Shown here piece by piece: positions 9,089 to 19,395 of a stretch of DNA of 64,000 nt (its first letter is position 1; every line of letters starts with the position of its first letter). The stretch covers positions 124,001-188,000 of the forward strand of contig JAJRPF010000074.1 in the NCBI GenBank assembly GCA_024280885.1, given 5' to 3'. Origin of the DNA: Planctomycetota bacterium (lineage in GTDB: Bacteria > Planctomycetota > JAJSAM01 > JAJVHW01). A program made the position numbers and the translations under genes. The notes beneath the pieces were generated by a model. That model did not search any database, had not been told where the DNA came from, and worked only from the letters and a program-made list of their open reading frames with translations.

Positions 9089-9802
9089 GTGAAGCCAATA
9101 CCTCTCCGCTACAGGCTGAATCGCATCTTGCAGCGAACCACTGGAGCTCGAGTTTTCGCGCGGTTGCCGCACGGGATTGACGACCTCGTTGATCTCGCCG
9201 CGACAGGCCACGAGTTCAGAGTAATCGTCGATGTCGGCGCGAACATCGGCCAGAGTGCAAACCGGTTCTCCTTGGCATTTCCCTCTGCACATGTGCATTG
9301 TTTCGAGCCCGTACGCATGACGTACGAGATGCTCGTCAGAAACGTCGATGACGCAAGAACGACATGCTATCGACTCGGACTGTCTCGAGCGTCGGGGGAG
9401 ATGCGAATGCGGGTCGGCGCCCGATCATCGACATCGCGCCTCGTGAGTGGCTCGAATTCCTGTGAAGGCGACGAGCGCGTGAGTGTCACAACTCTCGATC
9501 TGTTCGCGAGAGAGAACGATCTCCAACACATCGACCTCCTGAAGGTGGATGCCGAGGGACACGATCTCGCAGTCCTTGAGGGAGCCGAGCAGTTATTGGC
9601 GGCAGGACGAGTTACTGCCGTGCTCGTCGAAGTCGGATTTCGGCGCGAGCCAAACAAATTCACACTGCTCGACGATGCGCGGGACCTCCTCGCTGGCCAC
9701 GGCCTAGGGCTCCTAGGGCTCTATGACCAGACCCGCGAGTGGTCAGGCATACCGCGACTACGGTTCGCCAACGCATTGTTCCTGCGGCAGCCTGAGCAAT
9801 GA
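9089..9802 (+). CDS. FkbM family methyltransferase
   Basis: 237 residues. The SAM-binding motif is VIVDVGANIGQSANRFS (about residues 45-61), followed by HCFEPVRMTYEML and the FkbM core DLLKVDAEGHDLAVLEGAE (about 150-168). FkbM enzymes O-methylate sugars of surface glycans or secondary metabolites. The start is GTG 9089. The gene is lower in G+C (53-60% in two lines counted) than the rest of the window and sits next to an IS remnant, which suggests transfer. It heads a rightward group of glycan genes, but a 190-base gap separates it from the sulfotransferase. Confidence 0.88.
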   Translation: MKPIPLRYRLNRILQRTTGARVFARLPHGIDDLVDLAATGHEFRVIVDVGANIGQSANRFSLAFPSAHVHCFEPVRMTYEMLVRNVDDARTTCYRLGLSRASGEMRMRVGARSSTSRLVSGSNSCEGDERVSVTTLDLFARENDLQHIDLLKVDAEGHDLAVLEGAEQLLAAGRVTAVLVEVGFRREPNKFTLLDDARDLLAGHGLGLLGLYDQTREWSGIPRLRFANALFLRQPEQ

Positions 9803-9993
9803 CGATGAGACGGCACCCTGACAGTCGGAACTGAGTTAGCGCCCGCGCAAGCGTCGCCATGCGTGAACGGGCCAACCTCACTGAGAGACGGTGGACGCGT
9901 TGCGGCGGCCCCTCCCGCACACCGTTGCATGCCGTGACGCACGGGTTAGCATCCGCGCGCGCCGTATCAAGAGGTGAGCCCTCATTCCCTTCC

Positions 9994-10842
9994 ATGACGC
10001 CCGACCGCCGACTCCGTTCACTCGCCAACTTCGTCGCCGCTCGCGCCGTCGACGTCGGCTTAGCGCGCGGTACGGATGGGTTCGCTCCGTTCGTGGTGAT
10101 TGGCTGGTATCGAACAGGCTCCAATCTGCTGCTGAGCCTGCTGAACTCTGATCCCTGCGTCGCGGCGTACTCGGAGGTGTTCTCGCCGCGCGGGGTGTTC
10201 TGGGGGAATGCGGCGTACCGCCCTCCAGGCTCGACAGCGCGCCAACTTGCGGCACGGACGACAGACGCGGCGGCGTTTCTCCACCGCTGCGTCTATCGCC
10301 GCCACCCGGTCGCTGTGCGGGCGGTTGGCTTCAAACTCTTCTACCCTCAGATCACACAGAAGGCACCGAGCGGGCTGATCGAGAGCCTGCTGGCAATTCC
10401 TCGTCTGCGAGTTGTCCATCTGCGGCGCCGGAACCTCTTCCGGATCTTCCTATCGACGCGAATCGCCAAGCAGACGGGACAAATGGCGGCCACGTCGGAG
10501 GACGCCGTCGCCGCCGCACAGTCAGCGCTCGCGCCATTCCGGATCGCGGCTGACGAGTGCGCAGCGTTCTTCGAAGACATCGAACGGCGCGCGGAGGAGT
10601 GCGCGGCGGTGTTCTCCGGCTGCAGCACGCTCGACATGGCGTACGAGGAGTTGACCAGCGACCACATCGGCGCAAGCAATCGTGTGCGCGTGTTCCTCGG
10701 TCTGCCTCCGGGAGCCAGCACCACGCGGCTCGTCCGACAGACGTCGGCATCGCCACTCCTCCTCGTCACCAACTACGAGGAGCTCTGCGAGCAGTTTTCG
10801 TCGACACGGTGGGCGCCGTTCTTCGACGAGCGATCGCGGTGA
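9994..10842 (+). CDS. sulfotransferase family protein
   Basis: 282 residues. The PAPS-binding 5' loop is FVVIGWYRTGSNLLLSLLN (about residues 28-46) and the 3'-phosphate region is LRVVHLRRRNLFRIFLSTR (about 141-159). Both are typical of bacterial Stf0-like sulfotransferases acting on glycans or lipids. ATG 9994 was chosen because the conserved core begins soon after; the frame is open further upstream without family-like sequence. Its TGA overlaps the GTG of the following glycosyltransferase (GTGA), so the two are translationally coupled. Confidence 0.8.
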   Translation: MTPDRRLRSLANFVAARAVDVGLARGTDGFAPFVVIGWYRTGSNLLLSLLNSDPCVAAYSEVFSPRGVFWGNAAYRPPGSTARQLAARTTDAAAFLHRCVYRRHPVAVRAVGFKLFYPQITQKAPSGLIESLLAIPRLRVVHLRRRNLFRIFLSTRIAKQTGQMAATSEDAVAAAQSALAPFRIAADECAAFFEDIERRAEECAAVFSGCSTLDMAYEELTSDHIGASNRVRVFLGLPPGASTTRLVRQTSASPLLLVTNYEELCEQFSSTRWAPFFDERSR

Positions 10843-11969
10843 GCGCGCAGCGAGAGATCGTCGTCGGGGTCGACTCCGAGGGCTACCGCGAGCGGAGGAA
10901 TATCACGGGCCTGCCGACCAAGAACGTTCGGTATCGGCGGGTCCGCGGCGCGCGCGCGCCTCTCGCGTTCGCGCACTACGTGACGTACCGCCGTCCGCAC
11001 TTCGCACTCCAGCATCACTTCCAGGACTTCGGCCTGAGCCGCGCCGACTTGCACCACTTCTTCTTCTCCATCTCATTCGGTCCGAAGCCCTGGATCGTCT
11101 CGTTCTCATCTTGGATTCCGCGCTGGGGAAAGCAGGATCGCCGCGGGCTCGAACGGTTGGCCGACGACGGGTGTCGGCGGCTCATCCCGATCTCGCAGCA
11201 CGCCTGGGACGTGCAACGCCACGTCCTGCAACACAACGCAGACCTCTTGCCAGCAATCGAGCCGAAGGTCGAGGTCATCCACCCCGCGCAGCGCCCGATC
11301 ATCGCCGACTTCGGCGAGAAGCCGGGTGCGCACGACACGATCGATTTCGTGTTCGTTGGGAAGCAGTTCTTTCTCAAGGGCGGTGCGGCGATGCTACGCG
11401 TGTTCACGCGTCTCCTCGACGAGGGGCTCCCCCTGCGCCTGCACGTCGTCTCAGCGATGCAGCACGTGGACTTCACCACGCGCTCGACCCCGGCAGACGT
11501 CGCTGCCGCGCGAAACCTCATGAGCCGCTACCCCGGGCGTATCGTGTTCCACGGACGCCTGCCGAATGCGGACGTACTGGAGCTCCTTCGGCGCAGCCAC
11601 GTCGCGCTGTTGCCGACGATCGCGGACACGTACGGTTACTTCGCGCTGGAGGCACAGGCTGCCGGGTGCCCAGTGATCACGACTCCCGTGCAGGCTCTCG
11701 CGGAGATCAACAACGACAGTTGCGGCTGGCTCCTCGATGTCCCGTTGAACGAGATAGGGCGCGCCCGGCGACGAACGGAAGAAGAGCGAGCGGCGTTCGA
11801 CGCAGCGCTCGAAGAAGGGCTCGATGCAGCGGTGCGAGATGTCCTGGATCGGCCCGATCAGATCGTGATACGCGGGCGCCGGGCGCTCGACCGAATTCGC
11901 GACGCACACGATCCGGTCCGGACAGCCGCCCGGCTCCGAGCGATCTACGACGAAGCGCTGCGAGCATGA
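10839..11969 (+). CDS. glycosyltransferase family 4-like (GT-B) protein
   Basis: 376 residues from GTG 10839, which overlaps the sulfotransferase stop by 4 bp. The C-terminal GT-B donor domain is visible: IDFVFVGKQFFLKGG, then RIVFHGRLPNADVLELLRRS, then LPTIADTYGYFALEAQAAG with the Glu of the EX7E-type motif, then CPVITTPVQALAEI. It transfers a sugar from a nucleotide donor, probably to a surface glycan or glycolipid. Its TGA overlaps the next gene's ATG (ATGA), making a three-gene coupled unit. Confidence 0.85.
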   Translation: MSAQREIVVGVDSEGYRERRNITGLPTKNVRYRRVRGARAPLAFAHYVTYRRPHFALQHHFQDFGLSRADLHHFFFSISFGPKPWIVSFSSWIPRWGKQDRRGLERLADDGCRRLIPISQHAWDVQRHVLQHNADLLPAIEPKVEVIHPAQRPIIADFGEKPGAHDTIDFVFVGKQFFLKGGAAMLRVFTRLLDEGLPLRLHVVSAMQHVDFTTRSTPADVAAARNLMSRYPGRIVFHGRLPNADVLELLRRSHVALLPTIADTYGYFALEAQAAGCPVITTPVQALAEINNDSCGWLLDVPLNEIGRARRRTEEERAAFDAALEEGLDAAVRDVLDRPDQIVIRGRRALDRIRDAHDPVRTAARLRAIYDEALRA

Positions 11970-13588
11970 ACACCGCGACGCACCGACGCTTCCTCATCGC
12001 CGTACTTGCCGCGATGCTCCTGCATGTGACGCTGGTCGCGTGGGCCGGACCCGGCTTCGAGTCCAGCGACGACGAGGTCTACGCGCGCGCCGCGCACCAG
12101 CTTGCGACCGGGACGTTCGAGGCCGTCGCCGAACACCGCTGGAACCGCTTCGGCGTGATCGTCCCCACCGCGGCCGCGTTCCGTCTCTTCGGCGTGACGG
12201 CCTGGTCTACGATCTCTGTGTCACTCTTCTGGTCGCTCACCGGCATCGTCGCTGTCGCACTGGTCGCGCGCCGTCTCTCCGGCTCGGTTGCCGGCGCGAC
12301 CGCTGCGTTTCTCGTGGCACCGATGACGATGGTCGTCAACGCGTCGGCATTCCTCATGCCCGACCATCCTGTCGGAGTGCAGATGTTCATCGCGTCGGCA
12401 TGCGTCTGGCTGGGCCGCGACACGAGCGTTCGCCGTCCTGCCGCGTGGGGCGTGGGCGCCGCGCTCGCGATCACACTTGGCGTCCTGACGAAGCTGACGG
12501 CGCTCTGGCTCGCGCCGCTCTTCCTCGTCTTCTTCGTCGCAGATCTCGCCGGAGGACGCCATCGGGGCTTCTGGGGAGCGTTCGCGCTCGCCGGTGCCGT
12601 CGCTGGCGCAGCGTTCTTCTGCACGTACGGGCTTGCAACTGGCGACCCGCTCTATCGAATGCATGCGATCGACGCACGACACACGGCGACGCATTGGGGC
12701 TACGGTGACGACGACGCGGCGACGCTGCTGGCGCGCATCACGTGGGAGCCAGCGGTTCTGATCCTCAACCGCCTGCCCGAATTGGGACTCGTGCTGGCCG
12801 CCGCCATCCCCGCCATGGCATTGAGTCGGAAGGCGCACGCAGGATCGCGTTTCTGGGCCGCGCACACGATCGTCGTGGCGGGCGGTTTCTGGCTCGGATC
12901 GACGTCTCTCTCTGAGTACTCGCCGCTCCCTCCGCTCCCTCGCATGCTCTCACCGATGGTGCTTCCCGTGGCGGTGCTCGCAGGCTCCGTACTGACAAGA
13001 TCCCGCAGCGATTGTAAGACGCCATGGGCCAGCGCAGCCGTACTGGCGGCGGGTGTCGCGACGGGGCTGGCGGTCGGGCGCCCACTCGCAGCGGTGGCGT
13101 ACGTGGCCGGGACTGCTGCACTCGCGTTGGCGCTTTCACCGGGTGCTGTTGCCGCACGCGTTCCAGACTGGACGCGGCGCTCGGCGTTACCAGCAATCCT
13201 GACGCTCATGTGCGTCTACGGTATCGTTCGTGGAGGCGTCGGAGAGAGCCCGCGAATGCGTGCAGAGCGGGACGTTGCCATGAGCCTCGCGGCGCGACTC
13301 GGGCCACACGCGACGATTGCCATCGACCGACGGTCGCGCCGCACACTCGAGCACTACGCGGCATATCGACCGAGACCGGGCGCCATCACGCTCTGGGATT
13401 GGAGTCGGCGCGAAGAATCCGAACTGCCCCGTGCACGCCCGATCTTCGCCTACGTCCACTCGCGCCGGATCGTCGCGAAGAAAGGACGATACTCCCCGCC
13501 GGACTGGCTGGCGCCCTTCCTCGAGAGGGGCGAGGTCGTCTTCGACGACGGCATCGTTCAGCTGCGCCGACTCGACTTTGACTCGTGA
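11966..13588 (+). CDS. polytopic glycosyltransferase, GT39/ArnT-like
   Basis: 540 residues with about ten to twelve hydrophobic segments and a soluble C-terminal end. The N-terminal loop after TM1 holds SSDDEVYARAAHQLATG, with the acidic pair typical of GT-C enzymes such as PMT/ArnT that use polyprenyl-phosphate sugars. A periplasmic-side transfer of a sugar to lipid or protein is the likely reaction. The start ATG 11966 overlaps the previous stop by 4 bp. The gene ends 58 bases before a strong hairpin. Confidence 0.8.
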   Translation: MNTATHRRFLIAVLAAMLLHVTLVAWAGPGFESSDDEVYARAAHQLATGTFEAVAEHRWNRFGVIVPTAAAFRLFGVTAWSTISVSLFWSLTGIVAVALVARRLSGSVAGATAAFLVAPMTMVVNASAFLMPDHPVGVQMFIASACVWLGRDTSVRRPAAWGVGAALAITLGVLTKLTALWLAPLFLVFFVADLAGGRHRGFWGAFALAGAVAGAAFFCTYGLATGDPLYRMHAIDARHTATHWGYGDDDAATLLARITWEPAVLILNRLPELGLVLAAAIPAMALSRKAHAGSRFWAAHTIVVAGGFWLGSTSLSEYSPLPPLPRMLSPMVLPVAVLAGSVLTRSRSDCKTPWASAAVLAAGVATGLAVGRPLAAVAYVAGTAALALALSPGAVAARVPDWTRRSALPAILTLMCVYGIVRGGVGESPRMRAERDVAMSLAARLGPHATIAIDRRSRRTLEHYAAYRPRPGAITLWDWSRREESELPRARPIFAYVHSRRIVAKKGRYSPPDWLAPFLERGEVVFDDGIVQLRRLDFDS

Positions 13589-13646
13589 CGCACGTCGCCA
13601 ACGACATGTAGCTGTCGGCGATGGCGCGACGACGGGGACACTGAAA

Positions 13647-13675
13647 CGGGGCGGCTTCCGATGGAAGCCGCCCCG
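13647..13675. terminator. strong symmetric hairpin between convergent genes
   Basis: A 13-bp perfect stem with a 3-base loop: CGGGGCGGCTTCC, GAT, GGAAGCCGCCCCG. It lies between the stops of the rightward glycosyltransferase and the leftward lipoprotein gene. It is well placed to terminate both transcripts. Confidence 0.8.
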
Positions 13676-13716
13676 CTCTCTTGAACCGTGTGCGCTGCAG
13701 CCTGCGCGGTCGGGAT

Positions 13717-14910
13717 CTACTCGGCCGGGAGACGCTCGGTCTTTGTCTCGATCACCATCGTCATCCCGCCGGCGCCTTGGCCGGTGTCCATCGACGCGGT
13801 CATGTTCATCTTGGCAGTCGACAAGAGCACGAGGCCGTCGTTGCGCGAGTACGTCGTCGTGCTCGTACCGGTGAACTCGTCAACGGTGATCATCTGCGCC
13901 ATCTGTCCGCCGGAGAGCGTCGCTGTGATCTCCGAGTCCACGACCAACTCGGTGGCCGAGACGCTCGCGAGCGTGTTGTCGATCGTCATCGCGACATCCA
14001 TGCCCATCTGGCCCATGGCGCGCTCGACCTTCCAACTGTCGCCGACAGAGATCGCCTCGCTCGGTAGCGCCCCGAGCTGACCACCGATCATCTGCTTCAT
14101 CGACTCCGACATGGTCTCGGCATCCATCGCTCCACCCATCGCGCCGGCCATCGGGTTGTTTTCGAGAAGCCTCTCGACGAGAGCATCGACGCCCGTGACG
14201 TCTGTGATTTCGCCGTTGGGTGTCATCGTGATACCGATTTCCTGCCCCGCGTTCGCCGTGAACATCGAAGCCATCATGTCGATCATCGGGTTACCCGATT
14301 CCTCGGCCTCTTTCTCCGAGTCGAACTCGAGCGAACCCACCATCGGGTTCTCGAACGATCCCTTGATCTGACCAAACTTCACCGCGACCTGCATGTCGCC
14401 GGACTCGGTGACGTCCGTGACGGTGTACGCGTAATCGCTCGTCATCCCAATGATCGTGGAAATCTGCATGCCGCCCATGTCCATGTCCTGGTTCATCTCC
14501 ATCGTCTGGCGGAAGGCGAATTGCTGCCCCTTCTCCAGTCGAATGCGGATCTCGATCGGACCACCCTGTGCGTCCGCAACGGCCGCAGCAGCGTCCGCCG
14601 CGAGGCGCGCGGCCTCGGCATCAGCCGCGGCCTGTTCGGCGGCGGCCTGCTGCGCTACGGCAGCGGCGGCCTCCGCAGCGGCTTTCTCCTCGGCGGCGCG
14701 TGCCGCGGCCTCCACGTTGGCTGCCACCTCGTCCGCGGCAGCCTTCTCGGCGGCCAGCCTGTCGGCGGTGGCCTGTTCGGCTGCCGCTGTCTCAGCGGCA
14801 GCGTCCTTCTCTGGCGACTTCGCCATCTCGTTTTCTGTGCCAGCGCAACCAGCGAGCGTCGCGACGGTCAGCAGGCCGACGGCCAACAATTGAGTCTTCT
14901 TCAGGATCAT
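13717..14910 (-). CDS. lipoprotein with Ala-rich coiled coil and DUF6263-type domain
   Basis: 397 residues. ATG 14910 begins a lipoprotein signal (LLAVGLLTVATLAGCAG, lipid Cys near residue 22). A helix made almost only of A, E, K, D and R follows (about 30-115, a likely coiled coil or long single helix), then a beta-rich domain with pairs such as FAFRQTMEMNQDMDM and VTGVDALVERLLENN. This fits the DUF6263 family known mainly from planctomycetes. It is probably anchored in the cell envelope; its function is unknown. It ends at the shared hairpin. Confidence 0.75.
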   Translation of the reverse strand: MILKKTQLLAVGLLTVATLAGCAGTENEMAKSPEKDAAAETAAAEQATADRLAAEKAAADEVAANVEAAARAAEEKAAAEAAAAVAQQAAAEQAAADAEAARLAADAAAAVADAQGGPIEIRIRLEKGQQFAFRQTMEMNQDMDMGGMQISTIIGMTSDYAYTVTDVTESGDMQVAVKFGQIKGSFENPMVGSLEFDSEKEAEESGNPMIDMMASMFTANAGQEIGITMTPNGEITDVTGVDALVERLLENNPMAGAMGGAMDAETMSESMKQMIGGQLGALPSEAISVGDSWKVERAMGQMGMDVAMTIDNTLASVSATELVVDSEITATLSGGQMAQMITVDEFTGTSTTTYSRNDGLVLLSTAKMNMTASMDTGQGAGGMTMVIETKTERLPAE

Positions 14911-15169
14911 GGTGCCCTCTCGTATCTCGGTGTCGGACTTCGTCGGAAGCCGATTCGCGTACTCTAACCCAGGTGCGAAGCCCGGGTTCAGGAACTCGCG
15001 CACCGGCGCGTGACTCCCTGTCATGGATCATGGAGAGGATGCCGCGAAGTCGCGGATCGGTCGACGCAGGCTCGCAGGACGCAGGGCGCTTCCGCCCGCT
15101 CCTGGTCGGCGAGGTCAACTCTCGATCGGATCGCTCCTGCGCGGCATGCCGACCGAATTCGACGTGAAA
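14911..15169. other. upstream region of the lipoprotein gene, no gene recognised
   Basis: About 260 bases (390 including the hairpin to its right) contain short frames only, with no ribosome binding site or family-like content. It should carry the promoter of the leftward lipoprotein gene, but I cannot point to a convincing -35/-10 pair. Confidence 0.5.
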
Positions 15170-15202
15170 GGCGCGCCTGGTCGTCGATTGACCAGACGCG
15201 CC
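15170..15202 (-). terminator. hairpin after the RRM gene
   Basis: On the minus strand GGCGCG-T-CTGGTC pairs with GACCAG-C-GCGCC around an AATCGAC loop (12 pairs with one mismatch), followed by TTTCACG. It lies about 100 bases after the stop of the RNA-binding protein gene. Confidence 0.55.
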
Positions 15203-15298
15203 CAATTCTGACCGTCACCCGAACGTGCGTCTCTGCGCCGCTAAGCCTCGGAGCCTCATTGCGCTTCGAGCGCTACGGAGCAAGTCCGTCGGCTTCGA

Positions 15299-16006
<708 letters not shown>

Positions 16007-16336
16007 TCTGAAACACCTTCACTGCCGCCCGCTGCGCCATTCCGGGTCCGGCCAAATCACACAAACAAACTCAGGGAAGCCGGACAGATCCCATTGGATC
16101 CGCTACCCGACCGTCGGAGCGCGGCGCTCGCGCCTCCGTTGGCCCGCCGACGTACGTCCGCCGACAGATTCTTCCAGCATAGCGCGATCCCGGCGCTCAG
16201 CGCGAAGCATGCGCGCACGGGAAGGGGTGAATCGCACGGCCTGAGCGCGCTCAGGCTCCGAGGAAAGCGCTCAGAGCTGTGATCGAAGGCCCATGATCAG
16301 CTCTTCGACGTGACCGGGCGGCGGCGCGACGTTGTG
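16007..16336. other. intergenic region upstream of the RRM gene
   Basis: 330 bases without a credible gene. It holds a short perfect palindrome, CCTGAGCGCGCTCAGG at 16240-16255, about 80 bases after the stop of the leftward isomerase-like gene. It might terminate that gene; it has no U-tract. The rest should include the promoter and 5' leader of the RRM gene. Confidence 0.45.
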
Positions 16337-17014
16337 CTACACGCTGAGGACCGCCGTCTCGCCGGGCAGTGCTGCGAGCCAGCGACGGACACTCATCGAC
16401 GGGACCGGTGGCTCGGAGAGCGGCCCCTTCAACTGCACCTCGTCGACTGCCGAATCGAAGTCGTCGAAGAACGCATCAAGCTCGAAGCCGGAGTCCATCA
16501 GATGGCCGGTATCGAGGCACAGCCGGAAGACGTCTGGAGCGTCGAGGAGCGCCGCCAGGCGAACGAGCTCCGCGGGGTCCCACATTGCGGAGCAACGGCG
16601 CGGCGAGAGCGGTTCGAGGAGTACGATCAGGCCCGCATCACGCGCGCGTGACGTGAGCAGCGCGAAGAACTCCACACAACGCTCGAAGGGCCGGTCCGCG
16701 ACGTCATCGCCGAAGCCGCACACGCCGAGCATGCGCGGGGCACGGAGCCGCTCCGCCAACGCAAGCGTCTCCAGAATGCGCGCCGCTGCCCGTTCGCGCA
16801 GCAGCGGGTCGGGATGGATCGGATGCGCCTCGTGCAGCCACCACGCCTGGACCGTCGCCAGCGGCACGCCGGCGCGGCGCCAGAACGCCTCGTCCAGGTG
16901 TCCGTCGTCGGCCAGTTCGAGTGCGAGATCCCACGTCACGGCGATCTCGCGAACGCGATCATCCGGGACGGCGAGTGAGCGCGCGCAGTAGGCCAGTTGG
17001 GGAGGGTGTTTCAT
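16337..17014 (-). CDS. sugar phosphate isomerase/epimerase-like TIM barrel protein
   Basis: 225 residues from ATG 17014. Features of the AP-endonuclease-2/xylose-isomerase-like barrel are visible: an early VTWDLALELADDG, ETLALAERLRAPRMLG, VLLEPLSPRRC with a metal-binding-type Glu, and FRLCLDTGHLMDSG with the D-x-G-H motif. The protein is short for the family (usually 250-290), with little before the first strand. The substrate is unknown. It is divergent from the next rightward gene. Confidence 0.7.
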   Translation of the reverse strand: MKHPPQLAYCARSLAVPDDRVREIAVTWDLALELADDGHLDEAFWRRAGVPLATVQAWWLHEAHPIHPDPLLRERAAARILETLALAERLRAPRMLGVCGFGDDVADRPFERCVEFFALLTSRARDAGLIVLLEPLSPRRCSAMWDPAELVRLAALLDAPDVFRLCLDTGHLMDSGFELDAFFDDFDSAVDEVQLKGPLSEPPVPSMSVRRWLAALPGETAVLSV

Positions 17015-17184
17015 TGTGGCGCGTTCGAGGTGGCGCGTTCGAGCGATCAGGACGTTCGCCGCACCGCGGATCGTACCGCGCCCTCTCGAAAGGCGCACGC
17101 ACGGGTGCACTGAGTTCGGCGACGAAGCGATCAACCGCCGCCCGGATCCTTGCCTCAAGAGCGCGGCGCCCGATCATCAGCGAC

Positions 17185-17553
17185 ATGGACACCGCGTATG
17201 ACACGATCCTCTCGAGAGTCCCACCGGGCACGCGATTGCGCACACCGGACAAGGCCGCCGGCAAGCCGTTCACGGTTGCCGAGATCAATCCGGAGGGCGT
17301 GTTGGTCCGTACGAGTTCCGGCGGTCGCGTGAAGATCGGGCTCTTCACGTTCGAAGCTGCGGTGAAGTACCTCGGCGACATGGGCATCCGCGGCGAGCGC
17401 TGGATGCCGGTGAAGGACGAAGGCCTCCAGATGATGCTCAACTCCGAGAACGATCGGGTGCGTGCGTCTTCCTACGTGATCTCGATTCTTGAGGAAGCCG
17501 GGCTGATCGACGTGGTCCACAAGCGGCCGAACCAGGTGCGCCTCTCCCGTTGA
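17185..17553 (+). CDS. small conserved-looking protein of unknown function
   Basis: 122 residues, no signal peptide or TM segment. The sequence is balanced, with good codon use and a plausible alpha/beta content (KPFTVAEINPEGVLVRTSS, VKIGLFTFEAAVKYLGDMG, SYVISILEEAGLIDVVHK). The C-terminal part could be a small winged-helix-like domain, but I recognise no family. ATG 17185 was chosen because upstream in-frame sequence is Arg-rich and overlaps the divergent gene. It lies 38 bases before a lipoprotein gene in the same direction. Confidence 0.6.
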   Translation: MDTAYDTILSRVPPGTRLRTPDKAAGKPFTVAEINPEGVLVRTSSGGRVKIGLFTFEAAVKYLGDMGIRGERWMPVKDEGLQMMLNSENDRVRASSYVISILEEAGLIDVVHKRPNQVRLSR

Positions 17554-17590
17554 CCCGCCGCGTCTCATGCTCGCTACGTCTCATGGAACG

Positions 17591-18979
17591 ATGCACTACG
17601 TCGCACGCATCCTGACTCCGATCCTCCTGCTCGCACTCGGAGCTTGCGGCACGCGCGCGGCGCCGGTCACGGCCGAGGTCCCGGGCGCAATCACCTACCA
17701 GCTCACGTTCGAGTCCGGGTTACGGACCGTCGAGGTGCGCGCCGATTTCGGTACCACCGCCCCGGCGCGCATCCGCATCCAGGACGAGAGCGTGGTGACG
17801 CAAGCAGTCGCGCAACCCTCCGGTACACACCTGACGTGGGCGGATGGCCGCGCGACGCTGCCACCGAGGACGATCGCGCTGACGTACAGCATCGATCTCG
17901 GGCGCGCCCGCCGACGCGACGCGCAGATCGACACAGACGGCATCCTCGTCGACCCGTCGCTCCTGCTCGCCCGACCGGCGGACGGCCCAGCGCGGCATCT
18001 CCGTGCGCGCGTCGACGTCCCCGACGGGCATCACGTCGCCGTCCCTTGGGCGCAGACAAGGGACGGCTACCGCATCCCACGCAGCACATTTCAGATGCGC
18101 GGCTGGATGGCGGTCGGCACGTTCACTCCCATCGTCTGCCGCGCCGGCGAGACAGAGATCGTCTGCGCTCCGATGGGCCCCCTGCGCGCATCGCCCGAAG
18201 ATCTCGCGCGCTGCCTCCGCGCCGCCGCCGCTGTCGCCCTGCCACTCGCCGCGGAGCACGCACCGCGGCGCGTGCTGGTCGTCCTGCGTCCGACACGCCG
18301 CAGCACCAATGCCATCGCATTCGGCGAGACGCTCTACGGCGGCGGCGCAACGCTCAGCCTACTCGTGGGAGCGAACGCCCCCGGCAGCGCGTTCGCCGGT
18401 GAGTGGGTGACGGTCCACGAGATGTCGCATCTCGCACTGCCGCGCGTGCGCCGCGCGGACGCGTGGTTTTCGGAAGGGCTCGCCACCTACTACCAGAACG
18501 TCCTGCGAAGCCGTGCGGAGATGCTCAAGGAGCACGAAGCGTGGGCGGAGTTCGTCGCCGGCGCCGCCCGCGGTCGCCTCGGCGCAGAACGCAATCGGAC
18601 GTCACTCGCCGACGAGAGCGCACAGATGGGCGCGCGCCACGCGTTCATGCGCGTCTACTGGTCCGGAGCGGCGATCGCACTGCTCTGGGACGTGGAACTG
18701 CGACGCGATCACGGACGAACGCTCGACGACGCCCTGCGTCACGCCGCCGCCGAGTTCCCGCCCGGCGGAGAGCCGGTCGCTGCGGCCCGCGTGATGGCGC
18801 GCATGGACGCGTGGGTCGGAGAACCACTCTTCACGCGCATCGCAGAGGAATGGTTGGCCGAGTCCGCGTTCCCGGACGTAGCGCCAACGCTCGCATGGCT
18901 GGGCGTCGGTGACTCGCTGAACGGCAGCGCACCCGGCGCCGAAGTGCGACGCGCGATCTCGTCCGCAATCGCGAGATAG
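17591..18979 (+). CDS. gluzincin-like metallopeptidase lipoprotein
   Basis: 462 residues. A lipoprotein signal peptide ends LALGAC (Cys near residue 18). A zinc peptidase active site is visible: VHEMSH (HExxH, around residues 275-280) and WFSEGLATYY, with the third ligand Glu about 18 residues later. This is the gluzincin spacing of M1/M61-like peptidases. The N-terminal ~200 residues are beta-rich. It probably acts on peptides or proteins outside the cytoplasm. ATG 17591 is preferred over 17567 because the signal peptide then starts at the N-terminus. Confidence 0.8.
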   Translation: MHYVARILTPILLLALGACGTRAAPVTAEVPGAITYQLTFESGLRTVEVRADFGTTAPARIRIQDESVVTQAVAQPSGTHLTWADGRATLPPRTIALTYSIDLGRARRRDAQIDTDGILVDPSLLLARPADGPARHLRARVDVPDGHHVAVPWAQTRDGYRIPRSTFQMRGWMAVGTFTPIVCRAGETEIVCAPMGPLRASPEDLARCLRAAAAVALPLAAEHAPRRVLVVLRPTRRSTNAIAFGETLYGGGATLSLLVGANAPGSAFAGEWVTVHEMSHLALPRVRRADAWFSEGLATYYQNVLRSRAEMLKEHEAWAEFVAGAARGRLGAERNRTSLADESAQMGARHAFMRVYWSGAAIALLWDVELRRDHGRTLDDALRHAAAEFPPGGEPVAAARVMARMDAWVGEPLFTRIAEEWLAESAFPDVAPTLAWLGVGDSLNGSAPGAEVRRAISSAIAR

Positions 18980-19106
18980 CCGTTCGCCAGCGTTGTGGCG
19001 GGAGTCGCGGGCCGCCGAGCAAGTTTTTTTGTCCGTCGGGGGTTTCCATCGACGACGCGCCCCCTACACTCGGCCCCTTCGCGAGACTCTTGCGAACGGT
19101 GTCACG

Positions 19107-19292
19107 ATGATCACCCAGCACGAACGCCCCTCGACCATTCAGCCCGGCGCCTTTCCGGCGGCCTGCGGCACGATGGTTGGGCTTGCGGCGGCGCGGGTGA
19201 CGGCCCTGCTGACGGACCTTGATCGGGACGATCCCGGCGGGAACATCTGCGGCTCGAACGTCTGCCACGCGCGCTCTTACGCGCGCTCTTAG
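19107..19292 (+). CDS. possible small protein, 61 aa, unknown
   Basis: In a 416-base gap, a 61-codon frame has almost exclusively G/C third positions, like real genes here. It encodes MITQHERPSTIQPGAFPAAC followed by a short helix (VGLAAARVTALLTDLDRDD) and a C-terminal NICGSNVCHARSY. Two C-x3-C residues could bind a metal. There is no clear ribosome binding site, so it may be chance. A run of seven T lies about 80 bases upstream (19023-19029). Confidence 0.35.
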   Translation: MITQHERPSTIQPGAFPAACGTMVGLAAARVTALLTDLDRDDPGGNICGSNVCHARSYARS

Positions 19293-19395
19293 GGCCCGCC
19301 ACACTCTGCTGCCCCGCTCCGCCGACTTGCCATCGGCGCCCCGCTACCGGCCACGCGCCGCTCTTCTCTGCCCTCTCTCCCTCCACGTGTGAACC

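Noticed and set aside
19023..19029. T7 run as a terminator after the metallopeptidase gene
   Set aside because: No stable stem directly before it that I can see.
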